DNA from: Caldibacillus thermoamylovorans
GTDB lineage: Bacteria; Bacillota; Bacilli; Bacillales; Caldibacillaceae
Assembly: GCF_000751775.1 (NCBI RefSeq)
Contig: NZ_CCRF01000044.1
Span: 50,457 to 114,456 of the forward strand
DNA: 64,000 nucleotides
Direction: 5' to 3'
This document shows, in pieces, positions 46,486 to 57,249 of this stretch. Positions within the stretch are counted from its first letter, which is position 1; every line of letters begins with the position of its first letter. A program made the translations under genes and the position numbers. The notes under the pieces are model-generated. The model saw only the letters and a list, made by a program, of their open reading frames with translations, had not been told where the DNA came from and did not search any database.

Positions 46486-47667
46486 ATGCTAAAAAAAAGA
46501 TTGAAGTCATATGATTACTCCATCCTTGTTGTTTATTTACTTGTCAGCATTTTTGGATTGATCATGGTATATAGCGCCAGTATGGTTACTGCCATTCAGC
46601 TCTATGATCTGAGCAGTACGTATTTTTTTTATCGCCAACTAATTAATTTACTGATTGCTATTGTCGCTTTTGCGTTTGCGGCAATTATTCCTTACAAAAA
46701 ATTAAAATCAACTGGTTTTATTCAATTGATCTTTTTTGGTTCTATCGTTGTCCTGATGTTCGTCCTTTTTATGGGGAGTAATGTCAATAATGCAACCAGT
46801 TGGTTGAGAGTTGGCGTTAGGAACATTCAGCCGGCCGAATTTGTCAAATTAGGAACAATAATCTATTTATCGGCTGTTTATGCCAAAAAGCAACCATACA
46901 TAAATGATTTTAATAAAGGAGTCATCCCCCCGATAGTTTTTCTAGTGTTTGTTACATTTTTAATTGTGTTGCAACCTGACCTTGGTACGGCAGCCATTGT
47001 TTTTTCAACGGGCATGCTCATTGTATTTTGTTCGGGTATGAATTGGAAAAATCTAGGACGTCTGCTGTTACTAGGTGCTATCTTTATTGCTATTTTTTCA
47101 CCGCTTATTTTATGGAAGCATGATGATATATTTACAGAGGAGCGAATGGGTCGTTTATATAGTTTTCGAGATCCTTTTAAGTATGAAGTAGATGAAGGAT
47201 TGCAATTAGTCAACTCCTATTTGGCCCTTGGATCCGGCGGTTGGAGTGGCGTCGGTTTAGGAAAAAGCATTCAAAAATTAGGATTTTTACCAGAAGCACA
47301 CACGGATTTTATAATGGCTATTATTGCCGAAGAACTGGGCGTTTTTGGTGTTGTTTTTGTTATTTTAAGCTTGGGGTACCTGATATTAAAAGGTTTTTAT
47401 ATTGGCATGAAATCGAAGGATCCTTTTGGAAGTTTATTGGCTTTTGGAATATCCGGAATGATCGGGATTCAAATGTTCATTAATCTCGGTGGCGTTTCGG
47501 GGATGATTCCCATTACGGGGGTCACGTTACCGTTTATTAGTTACGGGGGTTCCTCTCTTTTTATTTTGTCACTTTCCCTGGGGTTATTGATGAATATATC
47601 AAGTTACGCCAATCTCGAGCATGAACGGAATATTAAAAGCACGATTGAAAATAAAAAATCAAGATAA
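46486..47667 (+). CDS. ftsW: SEDS-family cell division protein FtsW
   Basis: This 393-residue SEDS protein has about ten membrane helices. Conserved words are ATSWLRVG, QPAEFVKLG and QPDLGTAAIVF, then GSGGWSGVGLGKS, EAHTDFIMAIIAEELG and PFISYGGSS. It polymerises glycan strands with a class B PBP at the septum. Its place directly before pycA is as in B. subtilis, distinguishing it from RodA. GGAAGAG precedes the ATG. Confidence 0.95.
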   Translation: MLKKRLKSYDYSILVVYLLVSIFGLIMVYSASMVTAIQLYDLSSTYFFYRQLINLLIAIVAFAFAAIIPYKKLKSTGFIQLIFFGSIVVLMFVLFMGSNVNNATSWLRVGVRNIQPAEFVKLGTIIYLSAVYAKKQPYINDFNKGVIPPIVFLVFVTFLIVLQPDLGTAAIVFSTGMLIVFCSGMNWKNLGRLLLLGAIFIAIFSPLILWKHDDIFTEERMGRLYSFRDPFKYEVDEGLQLVNSYLALGSGGWSGVGLGKSIQKLGFLPEAHTDFIMAIIAEELGVFGVVFVILSLGYLILKGFYIGMKSKDPFGSLLAFGISGMIGIQMFINLGGVSGMIPITGVTLPFISYGGSSLFILSLSLGLLMNISSYANLEHERNIKSTIENKKSR

Positions 47668-47704
47668 TTATTTAATAAATTTATATTTTTTCCCAAACAT
47701 TTTG

Positions 47705-47765
47705 TGGTATTATATATGAATATAAAAAACTGGTAGGGTTAACACTATTGGTCTACCAACTTTAT
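47705..47765 (+). promoter_or_regulatory. pycA promoter and leader hairpin
   Basis: TGGTATTAT (extended -10, hexamer 47708-47713) lies 119 bp before pycA. A hairpin, TGGTAG / CTACCA, sits early in the leader. No known riboswitch is recognised. Confidence 0.5.
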
Positions 47766-47832
47766 CTAAAATTAGTTTTCTTAATTTGATTACTTTTCAT
47801 TTTTAAAGCAAGAGAGAATGAGGTGGGAATTA

Positions 47833-50800
47833 ATGGTCAAAATCAAAAAATTACTCGTAGCCAATCGGGGTGAAATTGCCATTCGAATTTTTCGAGCCTG
47901 TACCGAGTTAGGAATACGGACGGTGGCAATTTATTCAAAAGAAGATGCAGGGTCGTATCACCGTTATAAAGCAGACGAAGCCTATTTGGTCGGGGAAGGG
48001 AAAAAACCGATTGATGCCTATCTGGATATTGAAGGAATCATCCGTATTGCCAAACAAAATGAGGTGGACGCGATCCATCCGGGTTATGGATTTCTTTCGG
48101 AAAATATCGAATTTGCCCGAAGATGTCAAGAAGAGGGGATTATCTTTGTCGGTCCAAAAAGTGAGCACTTGGACATTTTTGGGGATAAAGTAAAAGCCCG
48201 ACTTGCTGCTCAGAAGGCGAATATTCCTGTTGTTCCTGGAAGAGAAGTTGCAACTGAAGACGATATTCGCCAATTTGCCCAAGAACATGGGTTCCCGATT
48301 ATTATTAAAGCTGCGATGGGCGGCGGCGGTAAAGGGATGCGCATCGTCCAAACAGAAAATGAACTTTCCGAAAATTTCCAGAGGGCAAAATCGGAAGCAA
48401 AAACATCATTCGGTAGTGATGAAGTATATGTTGAGAAATTTATTATCAATCCAAAACATATAGAAGTTCAAATATTGGCTGATACAAAAGGAAATATTAT
48501 CCATCTTTATGAAAGGGATTGCTCCGTTCAACGACGTCATCAAAAGGTGGTAGAAATTGCTCCATCGGTATCATTAAGCAAAAAATTGCGTGATGAGATC
48601 TGTGATGCAGCTGTTCGACTTATGAGAGATGCCAAGTACATTAATGCCGGAACAGTGGAATTTCTCGTATCCGAAGGTCGTTTTTATTTTATTGAAGTAA
48701 ATCCCCGTATTCAAGTTGAACATACAATCACGGAAATGATAACGGGTGTAGATATTGTCCAATCACAAATTTTGATTGCGGAAGGACATGCCCTACATGG
48801 GGATATGATGGCCATTCCTCAACAGGAAGCGATTCAAACGAATGGATATGCCATTCAGTGTCGGATTACAACAGAAGATCCGCTTAATCATTTTTTGCCG
48901 GATACTGGAAAGATTACAGTCTATCGTTCGAGCGGCGGATTCGGTGTTCGCCTTGATGCGGGAAATGCTTTCCAGGGGGCGATCATTTCACCTTATTATG
49001 ATTCGTTACTTGTAAAAGTCTCGACTTGGGGTTTCACATTCGAAAAAGCAGCTGCAAAGATGGAACGAAATTTGCGGGAATTTCGTATTCGTGGCATCAA
49101 AACAAATATTGCTTTTTTAATTAATGTTATGAAGCACCCGAAATTTTTAAACGGTGAATATGATACATCATTCATTGATACAACGCCTGAATTATTTCAA
49201 TTTCCGATTGCGAAAGACAGGGGTACCAAACTGCTAACCTACATTGGTGATGTTACAGTGAATGGCTTTCCCGGAATCGGAAAAGGGAAGAAACCTATTT
49301 TTACAGCACCTAGAATCCCTGAAGTTAAAAATCTTGAGCAACCAATCCAAGGGACGAAACAAATTCTTGATCAATACGGTCCGGACGGTTTAGTTAAATG
49401 GCTGAAAAATCAAGATAAGGTTCTTTTAACAGATACGACATTTCGGGATGCCCATCAGTCACTTCTTGCAACAAGACTAAGAACATATGATATGGTAAAA
49501 ATTGCGGAACCGACGCAAAGCTTGTTACCGGACTTGTTTTCATTGGAAATGTGGGGCGGTGCTACGTTTGATGTCAGCTATCGTTTCTTAAAAGAAGATC
49601 CATGGGAAAGATTACGTAAACTGAGAGAAAAAGTTCCGAACATTTTATTTCAAATGTTATTCAGAGGATCTAATGCAGTCGGTTATAAAAACTATCCGGA
49701 TAATGTTATAGAGGAATTTGTAAAAGTATCTGCGCATGCCGGTATTGATGTGTTCCGGATTTTCGACAGCTTAAACTGGGTGAAAGGGATGGAAATCGCC
49801 ATTCAGTCAGTCCGTGATGTCGGAAAAATTGCCGAAGCTGCTATTTGCTATACAGGAGATATCCATGATCCGAGCCGTTCAAAATATAATTTAAAGTATT
49901 ATTTAGATTTGGCGAAGGAGCTTGAACAACAAGGAGCCCATATATTGGCGATTAAGGATATGGCCGGACTGTTAAAGCCGGATTCTGCATATGAGCTCAT
50001 TTCCGAATTGAAGAGTCATATTGATATACCGATCCATCTTCATACACATGATACAAGCGGAAATGGTATCTTTACCTATGCAAAAGCCATCGAAGCAGGT
50101 GTTGATGTTGTCGATACGGCGATTAGTTCAATGGCCGGCTTCACTAGCCAACCAAGTGCCAATTCTTTAGTATACGCCCTTGAGGGGAATAAAAGAAAAC
50201 CAACCGTATCCATTCAAGGCTTAAATGAGTTAGGCAAATATTGGGAAGATATTCGGAAGTATTATCAAAGCTTCGAGAGCGGGATGAATGCACCACATCC
50301 GGAAGTTTATGAACATGAAATGCCAGGCGGACAATACAGTAACTTGCAACAGCAGGCAAAAGCAGTCGGATTGATTGACCGTTGGGAAGAAGTGAAACAG
50401 ATGTACAGAAGGGTAAACTTCCTGTTTGGTGATATTGTGAAAGTTACCCCGTCTTCAAAAGTTGTCGGTGATATGGCACTATTTATGGTCCAAAATGAAT
50501 TGACGGAAGAGGATATTTTTACAAAAGGAAAAACGATTGATTTTCCCGATTCGGTCATTGAATTTTTTCAAGGATATATCGGTATTCCTTATGGTGGTTT
50601 TCCAAAAGAATTACAAGAAGTTATCTTAAAAGACAGAAAACCGCTAAGCGTACGTGCAGGTGAATTGTTGGAACCGGTTAATTTCAATCAATTGAAAGAA
50701 GAACTATTCGCCGAAATGAAAGCAAAACCGACTGAGTATGATGTATTAGGCTATGCACTCTATCCAAAGGTTTTTCTTGATTATGTAAAAAGTCACCATC

Positions 50801-51264
50801 GATATGGAGATGTTTCTTGTATTGATACGCCCACATTCTTTTATGGTATGAGAATTGGCGAAGAATTGGAAATCGAAATAGAAAAAGGAAAAACGCTTTT
50901 TGTCAAACTTGTTTCTGTCGGCCAGGTACAACGGGATGGAACACGGATTGTTTACTTTGAATTGAATGGTCAGCCGCGTGAGGTTACTATCCGTGATGAA
51001 AGTGTTAAGGGAGATATTGTCGAACGGAGAAAAGCGGATCCGAAAAATGAAAATCATATCGGTGCCACGATGCCGGGAACAATTGTGAAAGTTCTGGTTG
51101 AAAAAGGAAAGAAAGTGAAAAAAGGCGAACATTTGCTTATTACTGAAGCAATGAAAATGGAAACAACTGTCCAGGCACCGTTTTCCGGTACGGTTGAAGA
51201 GGTGTGTGTACAAGATCGCGATTCAATCAAACAAGGTGATTTATTAATTGTATTAGGAAAGTAA
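47833..51264 (+). CDS. pycA: Pyruvate carboxylase
   Basis: This 1143-residue biotin enzyme makes oxaloacetate from pyruvate. In order: biotin carboxylase (about 1-450, AAMGGGGKGMRIV, EVNPRIQVEHTITE), carboxyltransferase (about 525-830, LTDTTFRDAHQSLLATR), the allosteric PC domain, and the biotin carrier with Lys in TEAMKMETTV near the C-terminus. ATG 47833 follows GAGGTGG. DarB, also in this window, activates the B. subtilis enzyme when c-di-AMP is low. It ends at a strong terminator. Confidence 0.98.
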   Translation: MVKIKKLLVANRGEIAIRIFRACTELGIRTVAIYSKEDAGSYHRYKADEAYLVGEGKKPIDAYLDIEGIIRIAKQNEVDAIHPGYGFLSENIEFARRCQEEGIIFVGPKSEHLDIFGDKVKARLAAQKANIPVVPGREVATEDDIRQFAQEHGFPIIIKAAMGGGGKGMRIVQTENELSENFQRAKSEAKTSFGSDEVYVEKFIINPKHIEVQILADTKGNIIHLYERDCSVQRRHQKVVEIAPSVSLSKKLRDEICDAAVRLMRDAKYINAGTVEFLVSEGRFYFIEVNPRIQVEHTITEMITGVDIVQSQILIAEGHALHGDMMAIPQQEAIQTNGYAIQCRITTEDPLNHFLPDTGKITVYRSSGGFGVRLDAGNAFQGAIISPYYDSLLVKVSTWGFTFEKAAAKMERNLREFRIRGIKTNIAFLINVMKHPKFLNGEYDTSFIDTTPELFQFPIAKDRGTKLLTYIGDVTVNGFPGIGKGKKPIFTAPRIPEVKNLEQPIQGTKQILDQYGPDGLVKWLKNQDKVLLTDTTFRDAHQSLLATRLRTYDMVKIAEPTQSLLPDLFSLEMWGGATFDVSYRFLKEDPWERLRKLREKVPNILFQMLFRGSNAVGYKNYPDNVIEEFVKVSAHAGIDVFRIFDSLNWVKGMEIAIQSVRDVGKIAEAAICYTGDIHDPSRSKYNLKYYLDLAKELEQQGAHILAIKDMAGLLKPDSAYELISELKSHIDIPIHLHTHDTSGNGIFTYAKAIEAGVDVVDTAISSMAGFTSQPSANSLVYALEGNKRKPTVSIQGLNELGKYWEDIRKYYQSFESGMNAPHPEVYEHEMPGGQYSNLQQQAKAVGLIDRWEEVKQMYRRVNFLFGDIVKVTPSSKVVGDMALFMVQNELTEEDIFTKGKTIDFPDSVIEFFQGYIGIPYGGFPKELQEVILKDRKPLSVRAGELLEPVNFNQLKEELFAEMKAKPTEYDVLGYALYPKVFLDYVKSHHRYGDVSCIDTPTFFYGMRIGEELEIEIEKGKTLFVKLVSVGQVQRDGTRIVYFELNGQPREVTIRDESVKGDIVERRKADPKNENHIGATMPGTIVKVLVEKGKKVKKGEHLLITEAMKMETTVQAPFSGTVEEVCVQDRDSIKQGDLLIVLGK

Positions 51265-51265
51265 G

Positions 51266-51295
51266 AAAAGCGCAGGGAGTCCTGCGCTTTTCTTA
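51266..51295. terminator. Terminator pycA / ctaA
   Basis: AGAAAAGCGCAGG / CCTGCGCTTTTCT arms; bidirectional between convergent genes and overlapping the end of ctaA. Confidence 0.85.
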
Positions 51296-52252
51296 ATCAA
51301 CTTTATAATTAAAGTCGATTGGTCTAGTTGCATGACGGCTATTATTTTGATGGATACGGTAAACAAGAAAATTCATAAAACTTAATAGACCAAATAAGCA
51401 GGAAATAAATAATGTATGCAATAGAGCAATAAATAAATTTAATTGTGTAAATATAGTTAATGCACCGGTCGTTGCTTGCAGTAAAACAAGTATAAAGGCT
51501 AACACCCATCCGTAATAAAGGACTGGTTGATTGCGGTAATGTTTAATAGATAAAATCATTATGTAAAAAATCCATAAAAACAAAACCCCTGCCGCTAATC
51601 GATGCCCCATTTGCGCCCATTCATATAAGTTTTGCGGAAGGCCGACAACAGAATTGTTACATAAAGGCCAACTTGGACAAATCAAACTTGCTTCCATATG
51701 TCGAACAAGTGCACCGGAATAAATAACAACCAGACTATAAACGGTAACTCCAATGGTATGACGTTTCAACCGACGATCGAAATGTACGGATTGGACAGAA
51801 AACTTTTTATCAACTTCAAAGATTAGTAAAGTTAATAGGAGGACGCCGGCAAATGAAATCAGTGAAATACCAAAGTGTAAGGCTAAAAAGAAATCGGATT
51901 GTCCAAACAAAACCGTCAAAGCCCCGATAAAACTTTGAATGAGGATGAAAGCGATTGCTAAAATCGATAAAAATTTTCTTTCCGGAATGTTTGGCATATG
52001 TTTCCATGTCAATACAACTAATACGAGGACTAAGATGGAAACAATACCGGTTACAAGTCGGTGAGAAAATTCAATTAATAATTCAGCATTGATTTCATTA
52101 GGTATAAATTGACCATGACAAAGCGGCCATGAACTGCCGCAACCATCCCCTGATCCGGTTTTCGTAACCAGCGCACCACCAAGCAGTAATAACAACATAC
52201 CCAGTGTTGAAAAGATGGCAAGACGTTTAATTCGACGCTGCAAAAGACTCAC
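51293..52252 (-). CDS. ctaA: Heme A synthase CtaA
   Basis: This 319-residue, eight-helix protein oxidises heme O to heme A for the caa3 oxidase. Paired His motifs are present in each half (IEFSHRLVTG and WAQMGHRLAAG, plus LALHFG and ALLHT). The Cys pair in GDGCGSSWPLCHG and that in CPSWPLCNN mark the Bacillus CtaA type. The GTG at 52252 is 3 nt from GGAG, so the start is uncertain by a few codons. Divergent from ctaB, as in B. subtilis, where ResD controls the gap. Confidence 0.95.
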   Translation of the reverse strand: MSLLQRRIKRLAIFSTLGMLLLLLGGALVTKTGSGDGCGSSWPLCHGQFIPNEINAELLIEFSHRLVTGIVSILVLVLVVLTWKHMPNIPERKFLSILAIAFILIQSFIGALTVLFGQSDFFLALHFGISLISFAGVLLLTLLIFEVDKKFSVQSVHFDRRLKRHTIGVTVYSLVVIYSGALVRHMEASLICPSWPLCNNSVVGLPQNLYEWAQMGHRLAAGVLFLWIFYIMILSIKHYRNQPVLYYGWVLAFILVLLQATTGALTIFTQLNLFIALLHTLFISCLFGLLSFMNFLVYRIHQNNSRHATRPIDFNYKVD

Positions 52253-52538
52253 CTACTCCATAAAAATATAAATAATTATAAAAATTATACATGATTTTGT
52301 TGAAAAATACTGCGTAAAATAGTCCTATATACAAAATGTCACACATTTGTCACATATTTTTTGAAATATGTTCACAAAATTTCGCTACTTATGATTAAAT
52401 ATAAGATAAAGTGTATTTGAACCATTTACAACATAATAATCGTAATTTATCAAAGTGAAATAATAGAAATCTATTTATAAATCATATATAGTAGTGTCAG
52501 GGAATGTTTCCACGTTAAAAGGAAGGAGGGCGTTTCAT

Positions 52539-53468
52539 GTGGGAGATACAAAAGTAATTCAGCCTGAATTTCAAAATGAAGATGTGAATGGTAAAGAGTC
52601 TAAATCGACTTTAGTTAAAGACTTTTTAGCATTAATTAAAATCGGGATTATTAATTCAAATATAATCACGGCCTTTACGGGAATTTGGCTGGCACTTTTT
52701 TATAATGGTCTTGGTTTTTTTGATCATTTAGATAAAGTGATTTTGGCAATCATAGGTACTTGGCTTGTCATTGCCGGTTCTTGTGCATTAAACAATTATA
52801 TTGACCGAGATATTGATGGAAAAATGGACCGAACAAAATCACGTCCAACAGTGAACGGCCATTTTTCATCAAATTTTGCATTGACCATCGGGCTTTTGTT
52901 CGTGACATTAGGTGAACTATTTCTGTTTCAAACAACCGTAACAGCCGGCTTAATCGGAGCCTTTGGTTCATTTATATATGTTGTATTATATTCACTATGG
53001 TCAAAGCGGAGGTATACGCTGAATACGGTCATCGGGAGTTTTTCCGGAGCCGTTCCGCCGTTAATTGGTTGGGCTGCAATTGATGGCAATCTTCATATTG
53101 TCAGTTGGGTGTTGTTTCTAATCATGTTTTTATGGCAGCCACCGCATTTTTTGGCGTTGGCCATGCGAAGAACGGATGATTACCGTGATGCCGGTATTCC
53201 AATGCTTCCGGTTGTGTATGGTTTTCAAGTGACAAAAAGGCAAATCATGATTTGGATTTTTTGTTTATTACCTTTGCCGTTTTATTTACTCTCTCTCGGC
53301 ATCCCGTTTGTCATATTGGCAACCATTTTAAACATCGGTTGGATTGTGCTTGGACTAACCGGGTACAAAAAACAAGACGATATGAAATGGGCAACAAAAA
53401 TGTTTGTCTACTCGTTAAATTATTTAACCATTTTATTTGTTGCCATGGTCATAGCTACATTATTATAA
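52539..53468 (+). CDS. ctaB: Protoheme IX farnesyltransferase (heme O synthase)
   Basis: This 309-residue UbiA-family prenyltransferase adds farnesyl to protoheme. Asp-rich motif [19 protein letters not shown] and the second loop [25 protein letters not shown] are complete; about eight or nine helices. I set the start at GTG 52539, 9 nt after AAGGAGG; the longer reading from 52494 would contain that Shine-Dalgarno in its codons. It opens the cta cluster. Confidence 0.94.
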   Translation: MGDTKVIQPEFQNEDVNGKESKSTLVKDFLALIKIGIINSNIITAFTGIWLALFYNGLGFFDHLDKVILAIIGTWLVIAGSCALNNYIDRDIDGKMDRTKSRPTVNGHFSSNFALTIGLLFVTLGELFLFQTTVTAGLIGAFGSFIYVVLYSLWSKRRYTLNTVIGSFSGAVPPLIGWAAIDGNLHIVSWVLFLIMFLWQPPHFLALAMRRTDDYRDAGIPMLPVVYGFQVTKRQIMIWIFCLLPLPFYLLSLGIPFVILATILNIGWIVLGLTGYKKQDDMKWATKMFVYSLNYLTILFVAMVIATLL

Positions 53469-53635
53469 ATGTGACCCAGGTGTAAGGGGGATCATTCCCT
53501 TACACTTTACATAACTACAATAAACACGATTAATATCGTGTTTATGATAAAAAGGTATTATATCAATACCAGTACTATTCTTTTAAATTTTAAGTGTAAT
53601 TATTTTAATTTAAAGAAAGAGGGGATTGATTGGGG

Positions 53636-54706
53636 ATGAAATTTGGGCGTCTGAGTTTCTTATTCCTTCTATTGACGCTGGTTTTGGCGGGGTGTGGCGA
53701 ACCGTTTTTATCAACATTAAAACCTGCCGGGGAAGTTGCTGAAACACAATTGACTTTGTTGTTTATCAGTACTTCTATAATGGTTTTAGTCATTTTAGTG
53801 GTTGTCATTATTTATTTGATTGTACTTTTTCGTTTTAGAAGGAAAAAAGGGGAAGAAAATAAAATACCGAAACAAGTCGAAGGTAGTCACAAGCTGGAAA
53901 TTATTTGGACAGTGATTCCTATTCTTTTACTTTTATCTCTTTCCGTTCCTACCATTGCCGCTACTTTTAAGTTGGGCGATGTAAAGGATATGGATAAAGT
54001 GGATAAAGATGGAAACCGTGAAGCTTTAGTTGTAAATGTGCGAGCCAACTTATATTGGTGGGAATTCGAGTATCCGGACCTAGGCATTATCACTTCTCAA
54101 GATTTAGTCGTACCTACAGATGAAAAAGTATACTTCAATTTAAAAGCATCTGATGTAAAACACTCGTTTTGGGTTCCTGCTGCAGGCGGAAAGATGGATA
54201 CAAATACAGATAATGAAAATAAGTTCTATTTAGTTTTTGATAAAGAGAAAGCGGACGAAGCAGGAAATTTATTTTATGGGAAATGTGCGGAGTTATGCGG
54301 CCCGTCACATGCTTATATGGACTTTAAAGTAAAAGCGGTTTCACGTGATGAATTTAATCAGTGGGCAACTGCTATGCAAAAGAATAAAGAAGAAGTACAG
54401 CCAACAAGTGATCTGGCTAAACAAGGTCAAGAAGTATTTCAAGCGAATAATTGTATAGCATGCCATGCTGTAACCGCCAATGATGCAAGACCGGAAACAG
54501 CTCGGACAGCGCCAAATCTGGCTGATTTCGGTAACCGTACAAGAGTAGCCGGTATATTAGAATATAACGAGGAAAATTTAAAGGCATGGATTCAAAACCC
54601 GGAAAAATTTAAACCGGGCAATCAAATGTATAAAGAGGCAAATTTATCTGAGGAAGAATTGGATGCTTTAGCAGAATATTTAATGGGTTTAAAAGTACAA
54701 GAATAA
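53636..54706 (+). CDS. ctaC: caa3 oxidase subunit II with cytochrome c domain
   Basis: This 356-residue lipoprotein (lipobox LAGC, Cys20) has two membrane helices. A CuA domain carries CAELCGPSHAYM (two Cys, His, Met ligands), and a C-terminal cytochrome c domain has CIACH plus a distal Met in QMYKEANL. It accepts electrons from cytochrome c or the bc complex and passes them to CtaD. ATG 53636 is about 10 nt from AGAGGGG. First gene of the tightly linked ctaCDEF set. Confidence 0.96.
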   Translation: MKFGRLSFLFLLLTLVLAGCGEPFLSTLKPAGEVAETQLTLLFISTSIMVLVILVVVIIYLIVLFRFRRKKGEENKIPKQVEGSHKLEIIWTVIPILLLLSLSVPTIAATFKLGDVKDMDKVDKDGNREALVVNVRANLYWWEFEYPDLGIITSQDLVVPTDEKVYFNLKASDVKHSFWVPAAGGKMDTNTDNENKFYLVFDKEKADEAGNLFYGKCAELCGPSHAYMDFKVKAVSRDEFNQWATAMQKNKEEVQPTSDLAKQGQEVFQANNCIACHAVTANDARPETARTAPNLADFGNRTRVAGILEYNEENLKAWIQNPEKFKPGNQMYKEANLSEEELDALAEYLMGLKVQE

Positions 54707-54734
54707 TAAAGGGGAATAAAAGGGAGGTAGAACC

Positions 54735-56621
54735 GTGAGTAGCGTCGCAGTGAAAAAGGGGTTAGGCGCCTCTGTTTGGGAATATTTAACAACTGTCGAT
54801 CATAAAAAGATTGCACATCTTTATTTAGGTACAGGTGGTTTCTTTTTCCTGCTCGGTGGAATAGAGGCACTGTTCATCCGTATTCAATTAATGAAACCAA
54901 ATAATAATTTTGTTAACGAACAATTATTTAATGAAATCATGACAATGCACGGAACGACGATGATTTTTCTTGCGGCCATGCCAATATTATTTGCATTTAT
55001 GAATGCGGTGGTTCCAATACAAATCGGTGCACGAGATGTTGCATTTCCGTTTTTGAATGCACTTGGCTTTTGGTTGTTTTTCTTTGGGGGTATGTTTTTA
55101 AATCTTTCCTGGTTTTTGGGTGGTGCTCCTGATGCGGGGTGGACATCGTATGCCTCGTTATCGCTACGATCAGAAGGGCATGGCATTGACTTCTATACAT
55201 TAGGTTTACAAATATCTGGTTTTGGCACGCTAATATCCGGAATTAACTTTCTGGCGACAATTATTAATATGCGGGCACCGGGAATGTCATTTATGCGAAT
55301 GCCGTTATTTACTTGGACGACATTTATTGCATCAGCACTTATCCTTTTAGCATTTCCGCCGTTGACAATCGGTGTATTCTTATTAATGTTTGATCGTTTG
55401 TTTGGCAGTAACTTCTTTGATGTTACGATGGGTGGAAATACAATTATCTGGGAGCATTTCTTTTGGATTTTCGGACACCCGGAAGTGTATATTTTAGTTT
55501 TACCGGCCTTTGGCATATTCTCTGAAATTATTCCAACATTCTCAAGGAAACGTTTATTTGGCTATTCATCCATGGTGTTTGCGACTGTTTTAATCGGATT
55601 TTTAGGGTTCATGGTTTGGGCACACCATATGTTTACAACCGGGTTAGGAAATGTTGCCAATGCGATTTTTGCTATTGCGACAATGGCCATTGCAGTTCCA
55701 ACCGGGATTAAAATCTTTAACTGGTTATTAACGATGTGGGGTGGCAGTATTAAAATTACTGTGCCAATGTTGTATGCACTTGGCTTCATTCCCAGCTTTG
55801 TTATCGGTGGGGTTACCGGGGTCATGCAGGCAGTGGCACCTCTCGATTATCAATTACATGATACGTACTTTATTGTTGCACACTTCCACTATGTCATTAT
55901 AGGCGGTGTGGTATTCGGAATTTTGGCAGCGACTCATTTTTATTGGCCAAAGATGTTTGGAACAAAACTAAGCGAAAAAATGGGATATGTTACTTTCACT
56001 TTATTTTTCATTGGCTTCCATTGTACGTTTTTTATCCAACATTTTCTCGGTTTAATGGGAATGCCGCGAAGAGTTGCAACATTTTTACCCGGACAGGGAC
56101 TTGAACTTGGAAACTTAATTAGTTCAATTGGTGCTATGCTTATGGCTGTTGCGGTAATTATTTTATTATTTAATGTTGTAATAACTTCAATTAGAAATAA
56201 AAAGGTGGGTGCTGATCCGTGGGAAGACGGGCGAACTATGGAATGGGCCATTGCTTCACCGCCGCCTTTCTACAATTTTAAACAAACACCGTTAGTAAGA
56301 GGTTTAGATACATGGTGGTTGGAGAAAATGGAGGGCAAAAAGGAATTAACTCCTGCTGAACCATTAGGAGATATCCACATGCCAAATAATTCGATAATTC
56401 CATTTTTCATCAGTCTTGGATTGTTTGTAGCCGCTTTTGGTGCTATGTACAATCCGTTAAATTCGGTTGGCGACGGGAAAAGTTGGGGATTACCGGTATT
56501 GATTATTGGCTTAGGTATCACGTTTGGTTCCATGTTAATTCGTTCGTTACGAGACGATTTCGGCTATCATATTCATAAAGAAGACTTGTTGGAAGATGAT
56601 AAAGGGGGGAAAGTGGGATGA
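54735..56621 (+). CDS. ctaD: caa3 oxidase subunit I
   Basis: This 628-residue catalytic subunit has the low-spin heme His in TMHGTTMIF, the CuB/Tyr motif HPEVYILVLP with a cross-link type His-Tyr, AHHMFTTG, and the heme a3/a pair VAHFHYVIIGG. Twelve core helices are followed by an extra C-terminal segment (near NNSIIPFFISLGLFV). GTG start behind GGGAGGTAG. Its end overlaps ctaE by 4 nt (ATGA). Confidence 0.97.
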   Translation: MSSVAVKKGLGASVWEYLTTVDHKKIAHLYLGTGGFFFLLGGIEALFIRIQLMKPNNNFVNEQLFNEIMTMHGTTMIFLAAMPILFAFMNAVVPIQIGARDVAFPFLNALGFWLFFFGGMFLNLSWFLGGAPDAGWTSYASLSLRSEGHGIDFYTLGLQISGFGTLISGINFLATIINMRAPGMSFMRMPLFTWTTFIASALILLAFPPLTIGVFLLMFDRLFGSNFFDVTMGGNTIIWEHFFWIFGHPEVYILVLPAFGIFSEIIPTFSRKRLFGYSSMVFATVLIGFLGFMVWAHHMFTTGLGNVANAIFAIATMAIAVPTGIKIFNWLLTMWGGSIKITVPMLYALGFIPSFVIGGVTGVMQAVAPLDYQLHDTYFIVAHFHYVIIGGVVFGILAATHFYWPKMFGTKLSEKMGYVTFTLFFIGFHCTFFIQHFLGLMGMPRRVATFLPGQGLELGNLISSIGAMLMAVAVIILLFNVVITSIRNKKVGADPWEDGRTMEWAIASPPPFYNFKQTPLVRGLDTWWLEKMEGKKELTPAEPLGDIHMPNNSIIPFFISLGLFVAAFGAMYNPLNSVGDGKSWGLPVLIIGLGITFGSMLIRSLRDDFGYHIHKEDLLEDDKGGKVG

Positions 56622-57247
56622 ATGCAGAAGAAAGATATACGCCTTTGAATTGGCCGGATCATCCTGAAACCCAAACATTAGAAGGAAAAAACAAATTCCT
56701 CGGTTTTTGGCTTTTTCTGGCGGGGGAAACGGTTTTATTCGCTTCCCTCTTCGCTACTTATTTGGCGTTAAAGGATTCAGTACCCGACAGCTCTCATCCA
56801 CTGGCGAAAGATCTATTTAACTTGCCTTTAGTTTTTGCCATGACAATGATTTTATTGACAAGTTCAATTACGAGCGTTTATGCCATTTACCATATGCGAA
56901 ATTATCATTTTAAAAAAATGCAGGCTTGGTTTGTCATTACGGTCTTATTAGGTGCCGGCTTTTTGGCTTTAGAAATTTATGAGTTTACTCACTATGTTCA
57001 TGAATATCATTTTACTTTTGGCTCAAGTGCCTTTAGTTCAGCTTATTATACGTTAGTTGGAACACACGGAGCACACGTTACATTTGGTTTATGTTGGATA
57101 ATTGCTTTGTTAGTTCGAAATGCCAAACGGGGATTAAACTTATATAATGCACCAAAATATTACGTAGCCAGTTTGTATTGGCATTTTATCGACGTCGTAT
57201 GGGTTTTCATCTTTACAGTTGTTTATTTGATAGGTAAGGTGGGATGA
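56618..57247 (+). CDS. ctaE: caa3 oxidase subunit III
   Basis: This 209-residue, five-helix subunit III has the conserved GFWLFLAGETVLFASLFATY and the later EYHFTFGSSAFSSAYYTLVG / THGAHVTFG. It overlaps ctaD at the start and ctaF at the end (ATGA junctions), so translation is coupled. Confidence 0.95.
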   Translation: MNAEERYTPLNWPDHPETQTLEGKNKFLGFWLFLAGETVLFASLFATYLALKDSVPDSSHPLAKDLFNLPLVFAMTMILLTSSITSVYAIYHMRNYHFKKMQAWFVITVLLGAGFLALEIYEFTHYVHEYHFTFGSSAFSSAYYTLVGTHGAHVTFGLCWIIALLVRNAKRGLNLYNAPKYYVASLYWHFIDVVWVFIFTVVYLIGKVG

Positions 57248-57249
57248 AC